NCBI GenBank assembly: GCA_937959115.1
Contig: CALGAW010000011.1
Span: forward strand, 1 to 64,000
Length of the DNA stretch: 64,000 bases
Reading direction: 5' to 3'
Source: an uncultured Saprospiraceae bacterium
GTDB taxonomy: Bacteria > Bacteroidota > Bacteroidia > Chitinophagales > Saprospiraceae
Positions 36,472 through 47,204 of this stretch are shown here, in pieces; the stretch's first letter is position 1, and each line of letters opens with the position of its first letter. Below the pieces are notes generated by a model. That model made no database searches. It worked only from the letters and a program-made list of their open reading frames with translations, and was not told the DNA's origin. The translations under genes and the position numbers were made by a program.

Positions 36472-36588
36472 TAGACGCGCCTATCTGCTATGTGCGTTTG
36501 TTAATTTTGTTCCCTTTTCGCCTTCTTTTATTTTTTATACTCATCCCAAAACTTGCTTGGTTTAATAAAGAAGACGGTGGCGCGTCTA
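36472..36588. repeat. Inverted repeat with distant GC-rich arms between two accessory genes
   Basis: TAGACGCGCC (36472-36481) and its exact reverse complement GGCGCGTCTA (36579-36588) are separated by 97 bp; imperfect pairing extends outward (CCAACGACG against CGACACTGG). The arms are far more GC-rich than the surrounding DNA. The gene-free span could fold into one long stem, as large attC-type sites do. Confidence 0.45.
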
Positions 36589-36625
36589 TCGACACTGGCC
36601 GTTTGTTGCTTTGTTGCCTACTGGA

Positions 36626-37639
36626 TTATTTTTCTTCCTCTAAAATTTTCCGTACTCGATCTTGAAGTAAATTTTTCTTTGGTAAATATGTTTGGTATTT
36701 TGAAACGAAAATTTTATTTGAAATTCCTCCAGTTGCGTATTGAACCATTACGTCATCTTTACTCGCTGCCAAAATAATCCCTATAGGTGGATTATCATCT
36801 TTTACATTTTCTTCTTCCTTGAAATAATTTAAATACATGTTTATTTGGCCTATGTCAGTATGTTTTACTTCACCAATTTTTAAATCAATTACCACAAAAC
36901 ATTTTAATATTCTGTGGTAGAACAATAGATCTACGTAAAAATGTGTATTGTTCAAGGTTATCCTATACTGGTTCCCAAGAAATGCAAATCCTTTCCCAAG
37001 TTCAAGTAGAAATCTTTGGAGGTTCTCAATGATTTTTGATTCTAATTGCTTTTCTGAGTATCTTGCTTTCTCTGGTAATCCCAGAAATTCCAGAACGTAA
37101 GGATCTTTAACTAAGTCCTCTCCCTTATTAATTATTTGGCCTTCTTGAGATAGTTTTATTACTCCATCTTTGTCTTTACTAAGCGCAAGACGTTGAAACA
37201 AAGCACTATCTTTTTGTCTTCTTAATTCTCTAACTGACCAATTTTCTATGGATGCTTGTTTCTCGTAAAAACTTCTTTCTATTTCGTCATCTATTTTTAG
37301 AAACTCAATGTAATGCGACCAGTTTAATTGGTGCGACAGTGTCACACCAGCTGAATATCTTAAATGGAACAGTCTCATGTAGGTCAAATTGCTTCGACTA
37401 AAACCCTTTCCCAATTCAATCGATAAAAGTTTAGAAAGTTCTAGGATCAACTCCCTGCTAGATTTTTTATCAATATTTCTAACATTTTCTCTTTCTACTA
37501 TTATCCGTCCAATTTCCCAATAAGTAAGTAAAATTTCATTAGAAATATTCCTGCTAATTTTCCGCTTACTCTCATTCACCAATACATGAATACTTTTGGC
37601 AAGTTCTTGTAAATCAGCTTTATATTTCTCCAATGGCAT
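36626..37639 (-). CDS. YhcG-family PD-(D/E)xK nuclease (DUF1016)
   Basis: 337 residues. The N-terminal DUF1016_N domain (~10-160) is seen in LLTYWEIGRIIVERE, GKGFSRSNLTYMRLFHLRY and LSWSHY-like LNWSHYIEFL. The C-terminal PD-(D/E)xK nuclease has GNQYRI, FYVDLLFYHRILKCFVVIDLK (Asp, then Asp-x-Lys) and HTDIGQINMYLNYF. The family is a putative Holliday-junction-type or defence nuclease often found beside restriction systems. Proteins of this type occur on mobile islands; here it lies at the eno-proximal edge of the accessory island. Activity is inferred. Confidence 0.9.
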   Translation of the reverse strand: MPLEKYKADLQELAKSIHVLVNESKRKISRNISNEILLTYWEIGRIIVERENVRNIDKKSSRELILELSKLLSIELGKGFSRSNLTYMRLFHLRYSAGVTLSHQLNWSHYIEFLKIDDEIERSFYEKQASIENWSVRELRRQKDSALFQRLALSKDKDGVIKLSQEGQIINKGEDLVKDPYVLEFLGLPEKARYSEKQLESKIIENLQRFLLELGKGFAFLGNQYRITLNNTHFYVDLLFYHRILKCFVVIDLKIGEVKHTDIGQINMYLNYFKEEENVKDDNPPIGIILAASKDDVMVQYATGGISNKIFVSKYQTYLPKKNLLQDRVRKILEEEK

Positions 37640-37808
37640 ATTCTAATTATTTTTTACCAAAATAACAATTTTACAGCTACTTACAATTCTTTATATCCTC
37701 ATCTTTTTTCTGGTAGGTGACGTTTCGCAAGCTACGCCCTTACATTTACATCATTAACTTTAAAGGGATAATAAGCCCTTAAATTAAACAGGAAGTAAAG
37801 GTGAACCA

Positions 37809-37877
37809 TTAAGCTACGCAGATCATTAGATCTATCACCGGTTCGTCCTGATTTACAAGTTCCTGTACTGTTTTCAT
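37809..37877 (-). pseudogene. Possible N-terminal relic of an unidentified gene
   Basis: ATG at 37877 gives MKTVQELVNQDEPVIDLMIC and two more residues before a stop. The first 13 residues resemble the start of DUF2625-type proteins as I remember them, but the reading is lost after EP. It could be chance. Confidence 0.2.
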
Positions 37878-38070
37878 CTTTATTTTTTTTATGGCGTTGG
37901 CATATACGATCGTGCCACCCGATGAACAAAGATAAACACTAAAGACCAAGCACAAATAAAAGCTGCACTAAAATTTTAAATTATTCCATATAAGTTTAAT
38001 GGAGCGATGAACAATAAACGTCCCTAATGATTCGCACTTAGCAAAATGGGGAGGGGATGGGGCTTGACCT

Positions 38071-38132
38071 GTTAGACCTGTCACTTCTTGGGAATGGTTA
38101 GACCTATCACTTCTTGGAGAAGTAACAGGTCT
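38071..38132. repeat. Two direct copies plus one inverted copy of a 15-22 bp repeat
   Basis: GTTAGACCTGTCACTTCTTG (38071-38090) recurs as GTTAGACCTATCACTTCTTG (38097-38116) with one mismatch, period 26 bp. It is followed by AGAAGTAACAGGTCT (38118-38132), an imperfect inverted copy that lets the second unit form a 15-bp hairpin. The DNA around it is unusually G-rich for this genome. Confidence 0.55.
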
Positions 38133-38226
38133 TTTGGGGGGTTAGGTCGTTTGGGGGCATGTAGGAGTATCCTTAATCACTTCAACATCTCAATGGCGAA
38201 GGTCCCAAATTATTCAACTTCCAAGT

Positions 38227-40676
<2,450 letters not shown>

Positions 40677-41207
40677 AGATTAAGCCTTTTTTTATGCCAC
40701 AAAAGTAAGTGCATTAATTGACAATAGAAAATTGAATTTTTCAATTGTTAATTGTTTATGATTAATTGTTAATTAAACGCTTGTTTGATTGTAAAATGGA
40801 TATCCGAATTGGGAACTGAATGCTATGTAAACGGATTTTTATGGATATAGTGCCTGAGGGGAAACAATCATATTAATATCAATTGATCATCAACGAGCTC
40901 CATTTTTACAAGTCACTACTCTGCGAAAAAAGCATTGAGATTAAGAAGTCCAGACTGGTGTTTTAACTATTTATAACTTATATCACACCTTCAGGGCTAG
41001 GTTTATGGCTGCTGAAGTTCCTAGGTTTCACACTTTAAGTTGGGCTATGTCGCACCTTCAGCGCTAAACAAAATTCTATATCAACTGCTTAAACAGGTAA
41101 GATTTATTCATATTGTATTGATAATCTTTATACAAGAAGGTTTATAATTCCCGTAATTTCGTTATATTTAGTAATAACTTAATTTATAAAATTTTAATAA
41201 CTAACAC
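40677..41207. other. Intergenic region between divergent carA and the surface-protein gene
   Basis: 531 bp. It contains an AT-rich TTAATTGTTAATT-type tract near 40742-40775, a pair of short repeats at 40981-41066, and presumably both promoters. A possible -7 box for carA (TACTTTTG on the minus strand, 40700-40707) has no good -33 partner. Confidence 0.45.
40981..41066. repeat. Short intergenic repeat pair
   Basis: CACACCTTCAGGGCTA (40984-40999) recurs as CGCACCTTCAGCGCTA (41051-41066), two mismatches in 16, with inverted CTGAAG pieces between them. This looks like a degraded dispersed intergenic element. Confidence 0.35.
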
Positions 41208-42464
41208 ATGAATCGATTTTCTCTACTATTTACCTTTATCTGCTTAGCCCTGTTAATCCTCCTTGCAGGTTATGGATCAGGTCCTGCAAATTCGGCAATG
41301 AACCATTACATCGGTGCTCCTGGTGGTCCAGGAACCACTTGTGCTACCTGCCATGGAAGTCCAGGAAACTTTGGGATGATTACTGCAGATATCAAAGTAT
41401 TTGATGTTGGAACGACAACACCTGCTACTGATTATATTGCTGGAACTACCTATGATATTGCCGTTGAGATTTTACATCCAATTGGCACCCCGTCAAGGTT
41501 TGGCTTTCAATTAGTTGGTTTTGACTCAGGAGGAAATCAAGCAGGGACCTTCATGAATCCTATGCCAGGAGTATCAATCGTAACACTAGCAAATGGTACC
41601 ACTGTGGTAGAGCACTCCAGCTATATCACGACGCCTATTTTTACAGTGCAATGGGTTGCGCCAGCTACTTCAACGGGTGTGGTCTCCTTCTACGCTGGTG
41701 GTATTGCTTCAAACGGTAATGGAACAAACGCAGGAGATGGAGGATCTACAGCACCAACTGTATACAACTTTAATCCAGGTGCGGCTATTCCACAACTTGC
41801 AGTATCACTGAAAGCATTTATCGAAGGACCATTTGACCAAGCAACTGGATTAATGAATGCGACACTACGGTCTCAATCTCTTTTCCCTAGTAGTGGTCAA
41901 CCCTTTAATGTTGCGCCTTGGAATTACTCAGGCATGGAAGGCAATGGCTGGACACCATCTGATTATCCAGTTGATGCAGTTGACTGGGTGCTCGTATCTC
42001 TAAGAACTGGGGAAGACGCTTCTACAACTGCTGGGCGCGCTGCTGGCTTATTGCTGGCTGATGGTTCAGTATCCGTTAACATTCAATTCCCTGGAAGTTT
42101 GGCTTCTGAATACTATGTTGTATTGGAGCATCGAAATCATTTACCAGTCATGTCTACTTCCTTAGTTCAAGTCGTCAATAATGGACTTACTTATGATTAT
42201 ACCCTATCTGATAGTTATAGCGCAGGTGGCGGATTTGGTCAAAAGAATCTAGGATCTGTTTGGTTGCTATATGGAGCCAATGAAGACCAAATCAATGTTG
42301 GCGGTCATGAAATCACAGGATCCGACATTATTGAGTGGTTAGTTCAAAACGGTAACTTTGGTATCTACAGTAATAGTGATTTTAATATGGATGGTGACAT
42401 CAATGCCGACGACCGAATTTTGTTTACCTTAAATAATGGCATTTTCTCGTCTGTTCCTAAGTAG
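41208..42464 (+). CDS. Choice-of-anchor V-type secreted protein with CxxCH motif and shared C-terminal module
   Basis: 418 residues with an N-terminal signal/anchor (MNRFSLLFTFICLALLILLA). Residues ~35-195 match the choice-of-anchor V (reelin-like) domain. It starts with GAPGGPGTTCATCHGSPGNF (Cys45, Cys48, His49, a heme-type CxxCH), followed by FGFQLVGFD. Residues ~196-418 are the module shared with the proteins at 14231 and 21590: GQPFNVAPWNYSG, VDWVLVSLR, AAGLLLADG, YVVLEHRNHLPVMS, then DFNMDGDINADDRILF and NNGIF. It is the only plus-strand gene among carA, eno and the ribosomal genes. Heme attachment is possible but unproven. Confidence 0.85.
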   Translation: MNRFSLLFTFICLALLILLAGYGSGPANSAMNHYIGAPGGPGTTCATCHGSPGNFGMITADIKVFDVGTTTPATDYIAGTTYDIAVEILHPIGTPSRFGFQLVGFDSGGNQAGTFMNPMPGVSIVTLANGTTVVEHSSYITTPIFTVQWVAPATSTGVVSFYAGGIASNGNGTNAGDGGSTAPTVYNFNPGAAIPQLAVSLKAFIEGPFDQATGLMNATLRSQSLFPSSGQPFNVAPWNYSGMEGNGWTPSDYPVDAVDWVLVSLRTGEDASTTAGRAAGLLLADGSVSVNIQFPGSLASEYYVVLEHRNHLPVMSTSLVQVVNNGLTYDYTLSDSYSAGGGFGQKNLGSVWLLYGANEDQINVGGHEITGSDIIEWLVQNGNFGIYSNSDFNMDGDINADDRILFTLNNGIFSSVPK

Positions 42465-42551
42465 GACTAAGATTTTAGGATTTAAAACAGATCGCACTAA
42501 ACATAGTTTAGGGTCAAAAAAATGAACCAAATCTAGTTCATTTATAGAGAT

Positions 42552-42586
42552 AAAAAGGGTCGCTTCAAATTTGGAGTGGCCTTTTT
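42552..42586 (+). terminator. Rho-independent terminator of the 41208 gene
   Basis: AAAAAGG (42552-42558) pairs with CCTTTTT (42580-42586), with weaker pairing inside. The U-rich arm is on the plus strand, 88 bp after the stop. It resembles the next hairpin. Confidence 0.65.
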
Positions 42587-42733
42587 CATTTAAAGGTATG
42601 AAATGCAGAATTAGGACTTTTAGAATTAGGGGCAATTCTAGGAATTAAAATTATTGTTCTAACAAACTGTAGAATATGCATTCTACTCGCGGGTAATTTT
42701 AATGAACCAAATTCTAGTCTCATCTAAAACAAA

Positions 42734-42762
42734 AAGGGCCGTTTCAAATTGAAACGACCCTT
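42734..42762 (-). terminator. Terminator at the end of the ribosomal-protein cluster
   Basis: AAGGGCCGTTTC pairs with GAAACGACCCTT across a short loop, with one mismatch. On the minus strand a T-rich run follows. It lies 27 bp past the rplQ stop, so it should end the long operon; it may also work in both directions. Confidence 0.75.
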
Positions 42763-42788
42763 AATTCTTTTAGAATGTTGAGTATGAT

Positions 42789-43307
42789 CTACTCCTCCTC
42801 GTCATTGCTATTTACTACTGCATCTTCATCATCGATAGCAGTTTCAGCAGCAACAGCACCAGCAGCGGCAGCTGCTTCAGCGCCACCTTTCTTCTTACGT
42901 CTTCTTCTCGTTTTCTTAGCTTTAGTTTTACCTTCACCAAGCATTGCTTCATTGTAATCAACGAACTCAATGAAACACATTTCAGCGGCATCACCTTTTC
43001 TGAATCCTGTTTTTAGGATTCTAAGGTATCCACCTGGGCGATCTCCAATCTTTCCTGCAATAGGTCCGAAAAGTTCTTTAATTGAATCTTTGCTCTGAAG
43101 GTAGCTAAACACAACTCTTCTAGAGTGTGTAGTGTTTGACTTTGCCTTAGTAACTAAAGGTTCAAGAAAGACTCTAAGCGCTTTCGCTTTCGCTAATGTA
43201 GTATTAATTCTTTTGTGTTCAATCAGCGAGTTTGACATGTTTTTCAACAAGGCAGTACGATGCCCTTTTTTTCTACCGAGGTGGTTATGTTTTTTACCGT
43301 GTCTCAT
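42789..43307 (-). CDS. rplQ: 50S ribosomal protein L17
   Basis: 172 residues against ~127 in E. coli. The core ([20 protein letters not shown] to about residue 125, including [22 protein letters not shown]) is canonical and packs near the exit tunnel on 23S rRNA. A ~45-residue extension follows: a basic block ([12 protein letters not shown]), an Ala-rich stretch and an acidic end ([14 protein letters not shown]). Such tails are common in Bacteroidota L17. It is the last gene of the cluster, 89 nt after rpoA, with a terminator behind it. Confidence 0.97.
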   Translation of the reverse strand: MRHGKKHNHLGRKKGHRTALLKNMSNSLIEHKRINTTLAKAKALRVFLEPLVTKAKSNTTHSRRVVFSYLQSKDSIKELFGPIAGKIGDRPGGYLRILKTGFRKGDAAEMCFIEFVDYNEAMLGEGKTKAKKTRRRRKKKGGAEAAAAAGAVAAETAIDDEDAVVNSNDEEE

Positions 43308-43396
43308 TGTTTATTATTTTATGATCTTCGCAACACTGGGATCAATCGAAAGATGCTCACCAGTAAATCGCAATTAATGAATTTAATTAAGGAAGA

Positions 43397-44395
43397 CTAC
43401 TCTTCTTCTAATTTATATTTTGAAAGGTCCATGCCGAAGGTCAGTCCTTTAACAGCAAGAAGCTCTTCAATTTCTACTAGTGATTTTTTACCGAAGTTTC
43501 TGAATTTCAGTAATTCGTGCGTATCGTATTTCACCATTTCAGCAAGCGTATTGATCTTAGCTGCTTTAAGGCAATTGTATGCTCTTACAGACAAGTCAAG
43601 ATCTTCAAGTGAAGTTTTAAGGAGTTTACGCATGTGCAAGATGTGCTCATCAACGATGTTATCTTCTTGAACACTAGGATCATCAATTTTAATGTTCTGA
43701 TCAGAGATCAACATTAAGTGTTGAATTAAGATTTTAGAAGCTTCCTTAATTGCATCTTCTGGGTGAATCGTGCCATCCGTTTCAAGATCAATAGTTAAGC
43801 GCTCATAATCTGTTCTTTGCTGAACCCTTGTATTTTCTACAGAATACTTTACGTTTTTGATTGGTGTGTAAATGGCATCAATTGGAATAACACCAATTGC
43901 GCTATCTCTAGGCATGTTTTCATCAGCAGGCACGTAACCACGTCCTTTAGTGATGGTCAATTCCACTTCTAAATTTACACTAGGTTCCATAGTACAAATA
44001 AGAAGATCTGGATTCATAATTCTGAATACATTTGTATGATCTTCAATATCTCCAGCACGGAACTCTTCTTTTCCTGAGATAGTTAGGAAGATTTTCTCGT
44101 TTGTGATTTCTTCTTCAGGAAGGCTTTGCTTAATTCTAACTTGTTTTAGATTAAGGATGATATCCACAACATCATCGACAACACCTTCAATCGTAGCAAA
44201 TTCGTGATCTACGCCAGCAATTCTAATTGCTGAGATGGCAAATCCTTCTAATGAAGAGAGTAAAACTCTTCTAAGGGAATTACCGATAGTCTGACCAAAT
44301 CCAGGTTCTAATGGTTTAAACTCAAAAGTACCTTCAAAATCGGTAGCTTTTTGGAGTGAAATTTTATCAGGACGCTGGAAGGTAAGTAAATTCAT
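43397..44395 (-). CDS. rpoA: RNA polymerase alpha subunit
   Basis: 332 residues. The N-terminal dimerisation and assembly domain (~1-230) includes EPGFGQTIGNSLRRVLLSSL. The C-terminal DNA- and activator-binding domain (~255-325) includes LDLSVRAYNCLKAAKINTLA and LLKFRNFGKKSLVEIEELL. Both domains are complete. It sits between rpsD (56 nt) and rplQ, the usual end of the alpha operon. Confidence 0.98.
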   Translation of the reverse strand: MNLLTFQRPDKISLQKATDFEGTFEFKPLEPGFGQTIGNSLRRVLLSSLEGFAISAIRIAGVDHEFATIEGVVDDVVDIILNLKQVRIKQSLPEEEITNEKIFLTISGKEEFRAGDIEDHTNVFRIMNPDLLICTMEPSVNLEVELTITKGRGYVPADENMPRDSAIGVIPIDAIYTPIKNVKYSVENTRVQQRTDYERLTIDLETDGTIHPEDAIKEASKILIQHLMLISDQNIKIDDPSVQEDNIVDEHILHMRKLLKTSLEDLDLSVRAYNCLKAAKINTLAEMVKYDTHELLKFRNFGKKSLVEIEELLAVKGLTFGMDLSKYKLEEE

Positions 44396-44451
44396 AATTA
44401 TTGTTTGATGATTATTCTAAAAATAATATAAAGCGAATTCTGAGAGTACTA

Positions 44452-45063
44452 TTACTTAGAGTACAATTCTACGATTAACTGCTCATTAATTTTCTCCGGA
44501 ATTTCTTGTCTTTCAGGTAGAGCGACAATTTTACCTTCCATTTTATCAGCATTCCATTCCAACCATGGGAACTTACGGACTTCAGATTTAATGTTTACAC
44601 AATCTCTAATTGCTTGAAGGTTTTGAGATTTTCCACGAACAGAAATGATATCACCTGCTTTAAGCGAAGTAGAAGGACAGTTATTCAGTTGTCCGTTTAC
44701 AAGGATATGTTTGTGAGAAACCAATTGTCTAGCAGCTCTTCGAGTAGGAGCGATTCCCATTCTGAAGACTGTGTTGTCTAATCTTGCTTCGAGTAATTGG
44801 AAAAGCACTTCACCAGTAACTCCTTTTTTGCGACTAGCTGTTGCAAACAGGTTTCTAAACTGACGCTCTAATACACCATAAGTATATTTTGCTTTTTGTT
44901 TTTCCATTAACTGTACAGCGTAATCAGATTTTTGTTTTCTTCTTTTGCTGTTACCGTGTTGCCCTGGTGGGTATTTCTTTTTTTCGAAAGCACGGTCGAA
45001 TCCATAAATAGACTCACCGAATGATCTTGATTTTTTCGTTTTAGGACCTCTATATCTTGCCAT
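44452..45063 (-). CDS. rpsD: 30S ribosomal protein S4
   Basis: 203 residues (E. coli 206). It nucleates 16S rRNA folding and in many bacteria represses the alpha operon. The N-terminus ([20 protein letters not shown]) has no zinc Cys knuckle, so this is the zinc-free type. The S4 RNA-binding domain is clear: [20 protein letters not shown] and [13 protein letters not shown]. It follows rpsK after 130 nt, the longest spacer in this part and a possible place for control. Confidence 0.97.
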   Translation of the reverse strand: MARYRGPKTKKSRSFGESIYGFDRAFEKKKYPPGQHGNSKRRKQKSDYAVQLMEKQKAKYTYGVLERQFRNLFATASRKKGVTGEVLFQLLEARLDNTVFRMGIAPTRRAARQLVSHKHILVNGQLNNCPSTSLKAGDIISVRGKSQNLQAIRDCVNIKSEVRKFPWLEWNADKMEGKIVALPERQEIPEKINEQLIVELYSK

Positions 45064-45193
45064 TGTTCTAACTAAATTTGGAAATGTATCCGAGTAAAAT
45101 TTTAAAATCTATTTTTTAACTAGACAAACCGATTGGCAAATGCCTGAATCGGTTATCTAAATTATTTATGTAAGTAACGGTAATAATGGATCA

Positions 45194-45583
45194 CTATACT
45201 CTTCTTCTCTTAGGAGGTCGACATCCATTGTGAGGAATAGGAGTTACATCACGAATTACAGTTACGTCAATTCCAGAAGTATTGATTGCTCTAATTGCTG
45301 CTTCTCTACCTGAACCTGGACCTTTTACGTATACTTCAACTGTTCTCAACCCAGCATCGTATGCTGTTTTACAAGCGTCAGCAGCAGCGATTTGCGCAGC
45401 GTATGGTGTATTCTTCTTAGAGCCTCTAAATCCAGCTTTACCAGCTGAAGCCCAAGAGATCACTTGACCTGATTTGTTGGTAACAGATATAATGATATTG
45501 TTGAAACTTGCTTTAATGTAAGCGTAACCTTCCGGATCAACTTTTACTTTACGTTTTTTGGTAGCTTTTTTACCTTTTGCCAT
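45194..45583 (-). CDS. rpsK: 30S ribosomal protein S11
   Basis: 129 residues, standard length. The family core is complete: [54 protein letters not shown] and the basic end [11 protein letters not shown]. It forms part of the 30S platform that lines the mRNA exit. It lies between rpsM (44 nt) and rpsD (130 nt). Confidence 0.97.
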   Translation of the reverse strand: MAKGKKATKKRKVKVDPEGYAYIKASFNNIIISVTNKSGQVISWASAGKAGFRGSKKNTPYAAQIAAADACKTAYDAGLRTVEVYVKGPGSGREAAIRAINTSGIDVTVIRDVTPIPHNGCRPPKRRRV

Positions 45584-45627
45584 TATGTTACTTATTAATG
45601 GTCATCTAATGACCTAATAATTAATTA

Positions 45628-46002
45628 TTACTTCGTTGCTTTCTTCTTATTAGCAACAGTTTTCTTTTTACCTTTTCTGGTACGTGCGTTAGTTTGAGTT
45701 CTTTGACCTCTAACGGGTAACCCTTTTCTGTGTCTAAGGCCTCTGTAGCAACCAATGTCCATCAAACGTTTGATGTTCATTTGTACTTCACCTCTAAGTG
45801 CACCTTCGACAGAGATTTCAGCGATTTGTTCTCTAATTGCTTTGATGTTGTCATCAGACCAATCTTCAATCTTTACACTTTGGTCAATACCGCAGTTTTC
45901 CAGAATTTTTATGGATGTTGTTCTACCAATTCCGAAGATATAGGTAAGGCCAATAACGCCTCTTTTATTTTTTGGTAAATCTACACCTGATATACGAGCC
46001 AT
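45628..46002 (-). CDS. rpsM: 30S ribosomal protein S13
   Basis: 124 residues. The N-terminal helix-two-turn-helix ([29 protein letters not shown]) and the basic tail ([20 protein letters not shown] followed by a Lys-rich end) match S13. It sits in the 30S head and contacts P-site tRNA and L5. It follows rpmJ by 24 nt. Confidence 0.97.
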   Translation of the reverse strand: MARISGVDLPKNKRGVIGLTYIFGIGRTTSIKILENCGIDQSVKIEDWSDDNIKAIREQIAEISVEGALRGEVQMNIKRLMDIGCYRGLRHRKGLPVRGQRTQTNARTRKGKKKTVANKKKATK

Positions 46003-46026
46003 GTCTTAGTGGATTAAAATTGATTA

Positions 46027-46143
46027 TTACCCTTGGCGTTGTTTAAACCTTGGATTCTTTTTGTTAATTACGTACAATTTGCCTTTTCTTCTAACGATTT
46101 TACAATCTGCTGTACGTTTTTTTATAGATGCTCTTACTTTCAT
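46027..46143 (-). CDS. rpmJ: 50S ribosomal protein L36
   Basis: 38 residues, [20 protein letters not shown] then [18 protein letters not shown]. The sequence is diagnostic of L36. Only one Cys (Cys14) of the zinc set CxxC-Cx4H remains, so this is the zinc-free form usual in Bacteroidota. It lies 7 nt after infA and 24 nt before rpsM. Confidence 0.95.
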   Translation of the reverse strand: MKVRASIKKRTADCKIVRRKGKLYVINKKNPRFKQRQG

Positions 46144-46150
46144 TGGAGTA

Positions 46151-46369
46151 CTATTTATATCTGTAAATGATTCTGCCACGCGTTAAATCATAAGGTGACA
46201 TTTCTACTGCAACCTTATCACTAGGAAGAATTCGAATGTAGTTCATTCTCATTTTCCCTGAGATGGTAGCGGTTATAAGATGGTCATTTTCTAGTCTCAC
46301 TCTAAACATAGCGTTTGAAAGTGCTTCTACTATTATTCCATCTTGTTTTATTAACTCTTGCTTGGCCAT
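46151..46369 (-). CDS. infA: Translation initiation factor IF-1
   Basis: 72 residues, the exact family length, one OB-fold. Key segments are [40 protein letters not shown] and [12 protein letters not shown]. It occupies the A site during initiation with IF-2 and IF-3. Its place between map and rpmJ is the usual one. Confidence 0.97.
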   Translation of the reverse strand: MAKQELIKQDGIIVEALSNAMFRVRLENDHLITATISGKMRMNYIRILPSDKVAVEMSPYDLTRGRIIYRYK

Positions 46370-46393
46370 AATTTATTTTTGGAATGCAAATAT

Positions 46394-47203
46394 CTAACTT
46401 TTTATTGTAATTTCCTTAACATTAGACGTATTTTTTATTGCATTTTCAATTAAACTATGATCAGTCAGAATATCTGGACCGTCTTTTCGGACGGCAACTG
46501 TATGTTCAAAGTGGGCTGAGACCTTGTTATCTTGTGTAATAATTGTCCAACCATCTTTAGCAATAGTGACTTTTCTAGTTCCTAGATTAACCATTGGTTC
46601 AATTGCGATAACTAATCCTGGTTTCATCTTTTTGCCACTATTTCTTCTTCCATAGTTAGGAACTTCTGGTGCTTCATGGAGGTCTTTACCAATTCCATGA
46701 CCGACTAGTTGTCTAACAACACCATATTTATGCTGCTTTTCAGCATATTCTTGAACTGCAAAACCGATGTTCCCAATCCAAGCTCCTACTTTAATTTCAT
46801 CTATACCTTTGTATAGAGAGTCATTGGTAACGACCAAAAGGTTCCGAACTTCTTCTGAAACATCTCCTAACGCAAAGGTGTAAGCGCTATCTCCAAAGAA
46901 TCCATTTTTGTATGCTCCACAATCTACAGAAACAATATCGCCTTCTTTAAAGCCATCTTTTGATGGAATTCCATGAACAACACCTTCATTAACGGAAATA
47001 CAAAGTGTTGATGGGAAACCGTTATACCCTTTAAAACCGGGTTCTGCTTGGTGATCTCGAATAAACTCTTCAGCTTTCTTGTCTAACTCGGCTCCAGATA
47101 TACCTGGCCGAATTTCAGAGGCTACTAATGCTAATGTTTTTGAGACAATTAAGCAACTTTCTCTAATTAACTCAATTTCCTCATCTGTTTTATAGAAGAT
47201 CAT
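46394..47203 (-). CDS. map: Methionine aminopeptidase, type I
   Basis: 269 residues from ATG 47203 (MIFYKTDEEIELIRESC). A start at 47221 would add six residues and overlap secY, so the shorter form is preferred. Metal ligands are recognisable: two Asp in SVDCGAYKNGFFGDSAYTF, His in GHGIGKDLHEAP, Glu in AIEPMVNLG and Glu in AHFEHTVAV. It removes the initiator Met from new proteins. Only 1 nt separates it from the secY stop, so translation is coupled. Confidence 0.95.
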   Translation of the reverse strand: MIFYKTDEEIELIRESCLIVSKTLALVASEIRPGISGAELDKKAEEFIRDHQAEPGFKGYNGFPSTLCISVNEGVVHGIPSKDGFKEGDIVSVDCGAYKNGFFGDSAYTFALGDVSEEVRNLLVVTNDSLYKGIDEIKVGAWIGNIGFAVQEYAEKQHKYGVVRQLVGHGIGKDLHEAPEVPNYGRRNSGKKMKPGLVIAIEPMVNLGTRKVTIAKDGWTIITQDNKVSAHFEHTVAVRKDGPDILTDHSLIENAIKNTSNVKEITIKS

Positions 47204-47204
47204 A

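Larger units (their letters stand above)
37640..38226. other. Intergenic region at the island edge
   Basis: 587 bp between the YhcG-type gene and eno, without an intact gene. It holds a possible gene relic at 37809-37877, an AT-rich middle and a G-rich repeat cluster at 38071-38132. No tRNA or attachment site was identified. Confidence 0.5.
42465..42788. other. Convergent intergenic region with duplicated terminator unit
   Basis: 324 bp holding the two terminators. Each is preceded by AATGAACCAAAT followed by CTAGT, so a ~60-bp unit appears duplicated here (about 42522-42586 and 42701-42762). No gene is seen. Confidence 0.6.

Noticed and set aside
37839-37861. GGTTCG stretch that might be a tRNA T-arm
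   Set aside because: No cloverleaf, acceptor stem or anticodon arm can be built around it.
37732-37929. 65-residue minus-strand frame in the island-edge gap
   Set aside because: Composition is unlike a protein and no motif is seen; it overlaps the possible relic in another frame.
43260-43670. 136-residue plus-strand frame across rplQ/rpoA
   Set aside because: It is antisense to two certain genes and Ser-rich as expected from reverse reading.
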